From contig OU342819.1 of NCBI GenBank assembly GCA_910591455.2, positions 4,277,001-4,341,000 on the forward strand: a DNA stretch of 64,000 bases, read 5' to 3'. The notes beneath the pieces are model-generated. The model ran no database searches. It saw only the letters and a list, made by a program, of their open reading frames with translations, and had not been told where the DNA came from. Shown piece by piece: positions 11,201-23,200 of the stretch. The position numbers were made by a program, and so were the translations under genes. Every line of letters begins with the position of its first letter. Position 1 is the stretch's first letter. Source of the DNA: Pholis gunnellus (lineage: Eukaryota > Chordata > Actinopteri > Perciformes > Pholidae).

Positions 11201-14200
11201 CAAGTGTTTTCACACAGGAACTGGAGTGTGTTAAACTGTGAGGAATGTCTGCTGTCCTCTCAGTGTGCGTCCTGTCCGAGTCCTCGTTCCTTTGTCTGGA
11301 AATCCCTCAGATTTGGGTCCAAAAGAGCCCGAGCGGGTCGGCGATCTGGCTGCCCTCGAGGCATTTTTAGACAGTCATGGGATTAAACTACATGAACGCT
11401 CCATTTTTGTTCGCCAGCTGTCTCTACTGCAGCATGTCTTCAGATTTCAGGGAAGGAAGACCAGACGTAGGTCTGTGTTTGATTTCACTTTTGCGAATGC
11501 AGACCACAAACATTCATAAAAACAATGCTGAAAGAACAGTTGTAGAACGTTTTGGATGGGACCAGTCAAATCAAACGATTAAATAACAAACAGGAAAAGT
11601 GTCTTTGTGTGTCAAATCCAACCAGCGTCTGCTGTCTGTCGTCTGTTCTCCTCCCTCACGAGTCCCTGCTGTTTTATACCTCCTCTCATCAAACTGTTTC
11701 TTCTTTCCATCCTTCATCCTGTCCTCCCATCCTTTTCCCATCAGCACTGGAAGGCAGAGGTAGGTGCTGTCAGTGAGCAGAGTGCTGAGTGGACAAACAT
11801 TCATTCCTGCCTGCATGTCTGTGTACACATTTCTACCCTCTCTCCCTCCCATCCGTTACCTGAGCTCCTTAGCTTCTAACCCCTGACCCTTGTTTTCCTC
11901 CTTCATTTTAACACTCGGCCTCCTTTCTAACTCCTGTCAGAGCCTTTTCTGCAGTGCAACTTGTCTTTTCACCTTCTGTAACTCACTACAACAGCTAAAA
12001 GAAATAACAAATACAGTTTATGAAGTAATAAGAGAGAGAAATAATAAAGTCAGCTGGACGTGTCATCAATATATACCTTTATACAGATAATAGTTCTGAT
12101 GTCCGTCCTTTTGGTTATGACGTAATATTTTGATGATCAACTTTATCGCTGTGATTAGGGGGATACGGCAACATCACCACATCCAAGAGGATGATGGGAA
12201 ATAAGCGACCAAAGAAAATGAAGGCAAAAATAAACTTATTTACCCAAAAAACATTTGAAAAGAATCTCTTATATTTTGCTTTACTGAACTTCAGGGTTGA
12301 ACTTTGACCTTCTGTACACGGCTTCACTATGCAATGAGGGATTTTAACCAACATTCTAGTACTCACTGTGGTTTTCACCTGAATCACAGCCAAAATTATG
12401 AACATAAAAACTTTTTAAAAGAACCCCAAATGTGGACGCAGTTGCCGCTGCAGGAGGCAGACAGTTGTTGTTGTGCCCCATCCTTTTAAGGAATGGTTTT
12501 GAAGTGCGGTTGTATGAGGTACTCATCCACAGCAGATGGCGGTGGGCAAGGCCCCCGGTTATAAGAAACAGAGTGGGGTACCAGCACTGAAGCATCATGT
12601 ACTGCTGTGGACGGGCACAGCAGCAGAACCTATTCAGCTACTTAAAGAACTCTACCTCAGTTGATACTAAGGTACTCCTGGTACTCCACAATACACTGAC
12701 TCTGGATAAGAACCTCACACAACCCCACTTCAAAACATCCACACTTTCCTTTTAAGTTGCTTTTTTTCATTTTTACATAACATTATGGGATTCAGTCACA
12801 GGTGTCTGTGCCGAGTCCAATCCCTCCCCACTGTTTGTGTTGAGGTGGTCCAGTGCTGTTTGTATCATGTGTGAACGTTAAGCTGTGGCTCTCCACTGAC
12901 GCTGACTCAAATGTGTGGATCAATATTCTTATCAGGAACATCTGCCTCCTGTCTTCTCTCCACAGACCCAGAGACACATCACTGACCTGTACGAGGACCT
13001 CAGAGATGGACACAACCTCATCTCCCTGCTGGAGGTGCTCTCCGGAGAGACGCTGGTGAGCTTTGGTGACCTTTAACCCCTTAGCTGTGAGGACATCTGC
13101 TTCTGCCTTAACCGCCCTGTCCTGTCCAAACCTGTCCTCTTGTCCCACTGACTTATTTTGCTGCCGTATTTGTTCTTCTGTCCAGTCAGCTGTAAACGTG
13201 AACCGCTTTATATGTTTTTCTGAGCATGTGTTGACTTTGATTCTGTGGAGGTTTTTTGGACATTTCAGAACATGCTGCGGTTATGCGCACTCTTTTTTTT
13301 TTTACTTTTCTTACCGTAGCTGTTTTCTTGGGAACACACCTTCCGGTGATGTCGCCCTAAGACACTAATTTTCATTCTTTGCTTCCATCTCGTAACCTTT
13401 CTGCACTGACTTGTTTGACCCCTGGTTTATTTTCCTTTTATCTAATTCCTGCTGACCTTTGCCCTGACCTCTTCCCCTGTGCCTCCGCCTTCCTCTCTTG
13501 CGATGCTCTTGCTGCGGTAGCCGAGGGAGCGCGACGTTGTGAGGAACGTGCGGTTGGTGAGTGGCGCCAGGACTGCGGGCGTCGGGCTGCTGGGTTGTGC
13601 ATGATGACAGTCACACTCCCTGTATTGTTCCCTTTTCTGTGTCCACATCGTCGTCCTCCACTTTATCAGTGAGCTAGCCGAGGTCAGGAGTCTTTGAGGA
13701 GATGGGAGGTGCTAGTAGGGGTTTTAGTGGGATCATTTCTACAGGCATTGATTATTTAAAATGCATTTTAGGGTAGTTATTTTTCGTATGTGGAGTCGAA
13801 TAATCAGCTCTTTCAATTTTAAGTTTTCACTCAAATTTCAATTGGAACCTTGAAAAAACATACTTAAAGGACCCGACCGTACATCCTGGATTTTAGAATT
13901 TGCAGGAAAAAAAAGAAGAAGACAATATTCACATGATCCTTTTACATGATTTGTTTAATTTTCTGACAAATGGTTCATGAATCCAAAGCTTTTCATCACT
14001 GGATTACACCTGAACGCACCAACCAGGAGATTCTTAACACAATGGTTCCGGCGTGCGCCTGCATCACCAGGACAGGATGATAAAAAAAAAAATGAAGCAG
14101 AATCAGTGATCTCGGTCATTATCTCAGACATGTCTTGTCTCTCTGCTAGTTAAATATCAAACTGGCCTTTTTTTTTACTTAAACATACAGACCATCACTG

Positions 14201-17200
14201 GCATGCTCCTTTAAGATTGTCAAGTATCGGGTTCCTTCACTGCATTGAAAGCAAAGGCACAAATTCCATCACATGCGAGCTGATATGTTGACTAATTCTG
14301 CAACAAAGCTTCTTACCGCCTTAAGACGTGGAGCACCAATGCATGTCGTGGCCCGGCGCTGCTGGGTAACTCTGAGCAGGTTTAGAAATCAGAGATCCTG
14401 CTCGACTGGACTGCAGACAGTATAAGATGTAAAAGGTGTTTCAGAACAATGGTGCAGAAGAAAGTTGATTGCAGGTCTAATAGAAAATGAGGAGGATGAT
14501 CGGGGGGAATCACTCAGATCGTGTATCATTCATCAACATGCTCTCACCTGCAGACATGCTGGCTGGTCTGTTCGAATGCATTTCTGGCGTCATTTAGGGT
14601 CAGATCTGACCAAACGCTTTGATCACAATCACGCAGAATTTGAAATCGCACTTCAAATTTGCTGTATTTTTAATTTTAAGTTCAGACCATGACTGTGATG
14701 ATTGTTTTTATCCAGTAGAGTAGATCTTTTGTTTCAAGCACAAGCAAGGTGTTGCTGGACACCGAGACACCTTGTTCCTCAGTCATGGGGCCTTGCTGTT
14801 TGTCGATCATTCAACACACTTTAATGAGTTCTCTTCCTCTCTTGCAGCCGCGGGAGAAAGGCCGAATGCGCTTCCACAAGCTGCAGAATGTACAGATCGC
14901 CCTGGACTTCCTCAAACGCAGACAGGTCAGTCGATTTTTAATCATGCACATTTTCATAAAACGAGCATTTGAATGTTTCTGTTTTCCTCCTTGTTGAGTT
15001 CCGTTTCTCTGTTTCAACTTTCCGCGCTAACCTGAAAACGGCACCTTTTCAGGTCAAACTGGTCAACATCAGGAATGACGACATTGCAGATGGAAACCCC
15101 AAGCTGACCCTGGGGCTGATATGGACCATCATCCTTCACTTCCAGGTATGTCGGACACTGTAGGTGTGTAACGGTACACAGAAGTCACGCAATGCAAGAA
15201 ACGCAAATGCATAAAGATCCATTTCTTTTCATTTATTTCAAACTGACTGGTGCAGGTTTCAAAGATGAACGGAAAATTCAAAGCAAACACTGAACAAATA
15301 CTTTCATAATCGGCACCAGTCCTCAATAGACTATAAAACTTAAAAGCATCTCTTCTGGACTGACTCGTACAGCGTTAACAGTTTCCAGACAGAATTTGGG
15401 CGTGTGAACTTCGGTTCTGCACTAATTGCATCAATCAAATTACAGTGACGGTTCAGTTTAAATACACAAAACATTCCAGCCCTAGTTTACTGTCAGTACG
15501 ACAGTGAAGTTAAATTAGGAGATTTGAGAGAAGCTTTTGGACACAAAAACTCAGTCGTTATTTAATTTGCATGTTCTTGCATTTTGCATGTATTCAAAGT
15601 AGACTGACTGAGCCTTGTTGGGAGCAGCTGACTCACATTTCCTGAACTGCATGTGTTGTTTATCTTTTAAACTGCACATTAATTGCTTCAGATCAAATTC
15701 TTCCATTGCAGGAGTACCATGCGTTTCATAGTTTACTTTCATTACATTGTGATTAGTTTGCTTCCGCGGCTCGGAGGTCCGTTCCCTCTTCGGGGTTCAA
15801 TCATCAGCCTTGATTTCTCCTGATGTTGACACAGCAGTTACAGTACGGCACAGAGTCCAACAGCCAATCATTTCCAAATGGGCTTCGTTGAACATTTGGC
15901 AGCATTTAGGCTTTTATATACAACCTCTACCGCTTCTCCTGTCCTCCAGTACACCCAGTCTAAACATTGAAAAAAAAGCTATTCATTCATTTTACAGGAA
16001 GGATGTTCACAGGTACATTTCAGAGCTTTCTTTCTGTAGGTTACCATTAAATTAAAAATGTTTCACTCAAACATTAACAGTATGAAATTGCTTATACCAC
16101 CTATAGCAGCAGAGGCCACAATGGAGAAAAGAAATCGTCGTTGGGCAGATGTGTTCCTGATTTAAGAAGAGGCGTGTTTGGATATTCATTTAGCTGATGG
16201 TTTGGTAGATTTCGGGGGGAAGCAGTGGGAGTACGTGGAGATTCTTTGATGGGTATGATGGTTATTTTGGGATGTGGGATCCTTTTCCCCATCCCGTGTG
16301 ACTCAGTGATTCCCATGAGAAAGCTGGAAGGAGACGTGGGCGTGACTCAGAAGCTGCAGTGGAAATGACAGGAATGTTATAAAAGTTATATTTTCTCTGA
16401 TATCTACCTGAACATAAGTAAGAAAAACAAAACAAAACGTCCATGTAGATGCACTTAGTCATCAGGCAGCTATTATTTCTTCAAAAACAAACCCATAACC
16501 TCTTTGTTTTGGTCATCACACACAATGGTGTATTCCTCCTGAGCTCCCCAGGTGCAGATCCCATTTCACTAATACACCGGTGTGAACAATGGTCCCGTCT
16601 CCTGACAGAGGGAGCCGATATTCTCTCGACACTTTTAAAAAAGAGGCTGCGAGGGCGGAGGTCCTGTTTGAGCTTCTGAGTCACTCTGTGCCCACGTCCA
16701 CACTGTAGCACCGGGGTTTCCCTTCTGAAGGGAAAATAGCAGAAGGAAGAGATGCATTCTTTTTTCCCTCCTCCACCCTTTCCTGCAAAAAAAAAAAAAA
16801 AAAAAGAGAAGAGCCTGTAAGTGAAATTGCTAGTTCTGCTCTGACTCATCGTCATACCTAAAAACTCTGGAAATAGTATGTCGTGATTATAAAACCACAT
16901 TTCTTCCAGTAAGAGACTGTGAGCTTCACTTCACGCATAATGTGCAGAGAACATACAACAAATTTACCTCGCTTTTGGATAAAAAATGAAATATATATAT
17001 ACAGTATATTCTGTGTATATATATATATATATTATATATAAAATATATAATTCATATCTGGTCTTATATTTGGGTAAAAACATCCCCAAGTAGTGACATA
17101 GACACCCCGAGTTGCAGACATTTCTTTTGAACTGAACGGAGTCTGTAAAGTTTTCTGCATCAAGACAACTCAAGTATCAAACATACAGAGTTCACTTTCA

Positions 17201-20200
17201 GAGGTTTTCCTGTGATTGTTGGGACTTTTTACGACTTGTGCCTAGTTTTGTAGAGAGCCCCGCCCGTCTGGCACGTCAAGCACACCAAAACAAACAGCGA
17301 GGACTTTTAATAAGTACCGTTTGTGCATCTGATGATAGATGTCACCGGCAGACACTACTGGATGATGGATTCATGCAAAATAGACACAGCGAGTCAACGG
17401 CTGCAAAATGTAAATAGTCAAATTCATAGCAGCGCTAGGATTAACCTAAGAGGACATCTGGACTGATTAAACCTGAGGTTTATTTGAAGTCTTGTCTTTC
17501 ACACAAAGAAAAGACACATTGTTGAGTGATTATTTTCAGTAGTGTATTCTTGCAGAGCTGAGCCTCGCGGCTCTTAAAGAAAGAGAGATCAGCCTGTGGA
17601 GGTTCTGGTACACAGTCCAACATTCATTCACAGCAGCCAGAGTATTTATTGAGCATGTTTGTTTGGAACAGTATAACTTTTTAAGATCTGTGACTTTTCA
17701 CTCTTATGATTTCTGTTTTTTCTGGCGTTTAATCAACGGTTTTGTGTTTCTCTCCAAAACAGTGAGTTAAATGTTTCTTTTGCCCTCCGAGTAAAAGTTC
17801 TGGTTGTTATTTGAGGTTTCTAACGTGACTCATCTCAAGTCTGGAAGAAATCAGCGGGCAAACTGGAAGTTATCCAGCCCTTCAGCCAACATTTCAATCT
17901 CCTTCAATACAGAAACATCAAAGGAAAGAAAGTCGATACCAAGAGGAAAAAAAGTCAATTTATTTTTACTTTTATAAATATAACGGTGTTGGTGGAAGCG
18001 TTAGATGTAACAATTAGGAAAAACTCTCGAAACTCACTCGAAACTCAAGTTACCTTCATCCAAAGTGACTTAAAATAAGTGCTTCAAACTCCAAAGTATC
18101 CAGAGCTAAACCTCATCAGAACTTTTTAAAAGAAATGAAATGGAAGTTTACCATCTCTGACTAGTTGCACCGTCTCCTCCTTCAGATCTCAGACATTCAG
18201 GTGAACGGCCAGTCGGACGACATGACGGCCAAGGAGAAGCTGCTGCTCTGGTCCCAGAGGATGGTGGAGGGATACCAGGGCCTGCGCTGCGACAACTTCA
18301 CCACCGGCTGGAGGGACGGCAAGCTCTTCAACGCCATCATACACAAACACAGGTGAGACGCCGATGCTCAGTAGACGGAGGCTGCCAGGCTTAGGAGTTT
18401 GAGTCAAACCTCTTACCTCTTACGTCTGGTCTTTACCAAGTGTTGGACAAAAATGGTACGCTAAAGGGGAAAAGGGCAAGAAAGACAAAACTTTGAATTT
18501 AGCATACATGCAATAAACAGACAATGCCATAAGGAGCTAAAATGTGATTAACACTGCCTTAGGATTATCTAAGAAGGGATGCCATGGGAGCTTGTTGCAC
18601 TGAAGCATTTCTTTTTTTAAAACCACGCAGAAGTATTTTCTGATTAGAAGAGCTTGCCTGGACTTGGGATCTTGTAACACCGTAGGACATGAAATTTCCA
18701 CTTTCTTCAAAAATCTTCTCTGTGACCTTTCATATTTCACTTGTACAGAGGCAGGAATGCCAAAATCCTATTTGAGTTTTACAGCAGCACACCTGACTTG
18801 TCGGGACAAAATGTGGCTCGGCTATTGTAAATCAAACGTCGAGATAAATACCACAGCTCAGTCGTTTCAGTGATTTATTTTCATTCAGATGGCTTCTGAC
18901 CTGGAATCTCTCTGGTAACTCTGAATAAGCTGCGTCCATTAGAATACCAGTCGTAATTAGGTAGAAATAAGACTGTTTTGAACATACTTAGGTGTAAAAA
19001 AAAAGATTTTTGTTTGAAGTTTAAAAAGCTTTTATAGACGATTTAATACTTTTTCCTGCTGTGAAAACCAGCTGACCACCTCAATACAGAAACTACAAAA
19101 TGTAGAAGCCTACAGCAGGCGATCGTGTTCTACTCAAACCATATATTTTGGGTGGAGCACCACAATGAGCCCTGCAGGAGGGCGTACCACGCAACACAAA
19201 AATAACATCAACAACCTGAGTAAGCTTCCTTCGGTTTGAATAGAGAGAGAGTTTTCTTTTCCCGGTGTGGGTGTATCAATCTCATTTGAGAAAAGGATGC
19301 CCTGGAGCTATGCTCGCTGCAGCCTCGGCAGGTTGTAGCAAAACACAGGTACGCTGACTGCTCCACCATAGATTCTTTCTTGGAGGAGGAAGAGCAGGAC
19401 GTGCAGAGATTTAACGGCTGCAGCGAGGAGTCTCGGCGACGATCGGCTGCAACAGAAGTCTGACCAACAACTCACAATAAGAAGAGAATTGGATATAATT
19501 AGGAATTACCAGTGGACTTGAGCCAGAATAAAATCAGTGGTATTTTTTTCATAGTTTTTATTTATTTAATTTTTTTTGCTATATAAAAGCAAACATTTTG
19601 ACCTCACTCACTTGGAAGTGCCGCGAAACTTGACCGTTGCTACAATGATGAAACTAAAGAGGAGGTTTCACTCAAAGAGGCGTCTGAACAGTGCGTCCAG
19701 CAGCACAGCGGGCTCAGTCAGTGACCTGGAGGACCGGGTGGTCATGCTGTGTGAGGACATCCCCACCGAGAACTCTTTCGACTCGGGCCGAGGCTCCACC
19801 AGCCCCGGTGCTCGCTCCCGGCGAGTCTCCCAGAGCGAGGAGCACGAGTCGGGATCGGAGCCTCACCTCCTCCACCTGAGCAGGGACAGGCTGTCCTACA
19901 GACAGGCCTGCTACGTGGAGCAGGAACCGACCCGGGCACACAGAGAATACTACATCCAGAGAGTCGTGCAAGCGTATGCAAAATACTTTTTCCAATGAAG
20001 CTTAAATGTGCAGAATTTACTCCACAATCTGTGTCCTGAAAGTTATCTGTGTCTTTGCTGTTTGTAGGCATGAGAGGCACTTTTATCTTTTATGCTCTGA
20101 ACTTGTGGCGACATGTTAGACTGCAGTTATCTTCCTGTTAAAGTTCACTCAAAGGCAATGTGTCTGTCCTCCTTGTGTATAAACTGATGGGGGAATTTGA

Positions 20201-23200
20201 AGCATCTCTGGCAGTGAGGACTCATGTTTTTGCTTGCCCTCCCTGGTATCAGGAAACACACACGTGATCAAACCTCCCTGCAGCAACATCAAATATGTCA
20301 AATGTCAAATATTTTTTTACCTGGCAGCCTTCAACATGAAATTATGGCTGTCAGGTGAGAAAATGAAAGAGGAATGTTGAAAGGTGATTAATGAGTATCT
20401 TTCTCTCTGAGACTTTCAGCCGTCACACATGATGTACGTTTATTAAGTCTTTATTGACATTTATAACAGCGTAACCACCAATTTGCACTCACGGTTCTCT
20501 CTGGCTGCTTGCTGTCTGCAGGCCCACTCTGATCGACATGAGCCAAGTGTACCGACAGAGCAACCAGCAGAATCTGGAGCAGGCCTTCAGCGTGGCAGAG
20601 AGGGACCTGGGCGTCACCCGACTGCTGGACCCCGAGGGTGAGAGAATCCTGAACGCTTCACTCAGGGAATATCTGAGCTTGTTTGCATTTCTTGTCTTCA
20701 GCGTCACACTATTCAAATTCTATTTTTATTTTTTTAAATGCTTTTTTTTTTTACCTCTATCCACAGATGTGGATGTGCCCCATCCAGATGAGAAATCCAT
20801 CATCACATACGTCTCCTCTATGTACGACGCCATGCCGAGGGTACCAGACGTTCAGGACGGTGTCAAAGCCAATGTGAGTCCCCTGTTCCTCATCATCACA
20901 TCATCTCTCGGAGCACTATAAAGACATTTTGCAGCAGAGACAAGAAGTAGTATTTTAAACGTGGCCTAAATGATCACCTTACTGATTTATGTAATAGCTG
21001 TGGCGTAGTTGTAGCGTAACAGAGCAGTTCACAATGATTGCAACAGTGCAAATCGGAGTTTTATTATTTATCTGTGCAGCTGTCTGCACCCGCTCAGGAC
21101 TGCAAATTACCATAACATATTTCTATCAGCATCATCACCATGAAACCATAAAGCAGGATTGACATTAGGAGACAAGTAAAGCTTATAATCCCTTTTCAAA
21201 GAAAGCATGAGTCTGGTAAAAAGCAGTGTCACGACATCAGCAGCTTTAAAGATGTGTGTAATAGGAGAGCATTGGGAGCTGAGTGGATGCAGCACATGCT
21301 ATATAACTGCAACGTCCTGGGTTCAAAGCCGTGGGACCGTTGTTGCATGGTACACTCTCCTCTTTCTCCCTCATTTCTACTCCGTCAAATCAACGCAGAA
21401 ATGCCTCAAAAATGAATAATGACGAATAAAACAATCTGTTGACTTGAACCTCTTTCTGTATCTGTGCTTCAGGAGCTGGAGCTTCGTTGGCAGGAGTATT
21501 ATGAGCTGGTCACCATGCTGCTGCAGTGGATCAGACACCACATCCTCGTCTTTGAGGAGAGGAAGTTCCCCACCAGCTATGAGGAGATCGAGGTGAGTGG
21601 ATCTGGGCCTCAAGTCTTAAAGTGTTTCGACTAACAGCAGAATAAGCAATGACGACGATACATTTATTATTCCCTTTTCTAATCTGCAGGTTCTGTGGCG
21701 TCAGTTTCTGAAGTATAAGGAAACCGAGCTTCCTGCTAAAGAGGCAGACAAGAACCGCTCCAAACACATCTTCAAGTCTTTTGAGGTGAGTTTCCTCAGC
21801 AACGTTTGAGAGAATCGTAACATTTAGCTTCAGTTTAGCTTCAGTTTACTTTTAGTTTTTATTGTTTTAGTGCTGAATTAATCAATCAATTACTCGATTA
21901 GTCCTTTGACAGAAAATTCATCTGCAACTGTTCTGATAATTGTTTCATAGTTGCAGTTACTGTTTAGTGACTAGTGACTAGTTACAGCTACTAAAATGTG
22001 ACACTTTGTTTTGCAAACGGTTGGACAGAACAACACATTTGAATATGTTAACTTGCGTTTTGTGATTTCTTTTTTGGTGACATTTCAACACCATTAATCA
22101 AGAAATAATCGGGGGATCACTTAATAATGAAAATGAAGGTTGGCTGCAGCCCTAATGTGCTTCTTATTGTGCAGGGTGCCGTTCAGGCAGGACACGTGAA
22201 GGTGCCGCCAGGTTACCATCCCTTTGATGTGGAGAAGGAATGGGGCCGTCTGCACATCGCCATACTGGAGAGAGAGCGTCTCCTCAGGATCGAATTTGAG
22301 AGGTGAGTAGACCACGATCTAGACCTCATCACATGCTCTGCTGCCAAAGCAAACTCCACATTTAAAAAAACCAAATATTCAGAAATAAAGATCAGAAATG
22401 ATTCACCAGCTGGTTACTGTGTGACCATGACGATGACTCATTTCCCAATGATAAAGTCCACTGAGGCAATACAAGGAAACTGAGGTGGCTTTGTGGGATG
22501 GGAAGTGAAAATAGTAATTGGGCAAACACATGACAACTGTGCCTTTCGCCATGGCAACAATCTCTCAAAAATAATATAGTCATAAAAAAATCACAAGGTT
22601 ATCGGGGCGTTGCCTTTGCTTTTGCTGCTTTCACGACTGGAGAAAGTGCTGTGGGGAGTTTTAAAAAACACAAACTCTACTTTAGTGAACACGCAGGGCT
22701 CTAAAATGGCTTTCATGCATCAGGGATACGAGTTAAAGTATTTGTTCCGCCAGAAGACAGAGTGAGTTCCTTTCTTTTCACTAGTCTGACTTTACCTTGT
22801 CAACAGATAATCCGTTAATCACATCAGACAAAAAGCTAGAAAGTACCACGGAGGCTAATTTGACTGTCAGTTAGTCTACCTTATTTAAAGTGTTTTTTGA
22901 CCCTTGACCTCCCCCTCTCCCTCTGCAGGCTGGAGCGACTTCAGAGGGTCGTCAGTAAGGTCCAGATGGAGTCGGGGGTGTGTGAGGAGCAGCTCAACCA
23001 GGTGGAGACTCTGCTGCAGTCGGTGAGACACAAACATAGGACGCACCAAATCCAGACGGCTTTACCAGGAAGTCATTAGAGCCACATGTAACGTTGTTTG
23101 TCTCCGTGCTGCAGGACGTGAGGATGCTGAGCTCAGGGAGACCCGCTCAGCACACAGCAGAGATGGACGCAGACCTGGACAAAGCAGAAGGAATGATCCG

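Larger units (their letters stand above)
10273..12965 (+). other. plec intron 2 (contains optional exon 2-alpha)
   Basis: Besides the 15-nt optional exon and its TGCATG element, the intron holds a GCTGCAAC-family repeat near 10960-11130 and a TIR-bearing MITE at 12483-12756. Nothing else was recognised. Confidence 0.6.
13056..14847 (+). other. plec intron 3 (contains optional exon 3-alpha)
   Basis: Apart from the 36-nt optional exon and its flanking splice motifs, no repeat or gene was recognised in this intron. Confidence 0.55.
18353..20521 (+). other. plec intron 6, hosting a candidate intragenic first exon
   Basis: This intron splits CH2. Its only notable content is the TATA box and open frame at 19580-19973, listed separately. 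The remainder shows no repeat I recognise. Confidence 0.55.
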
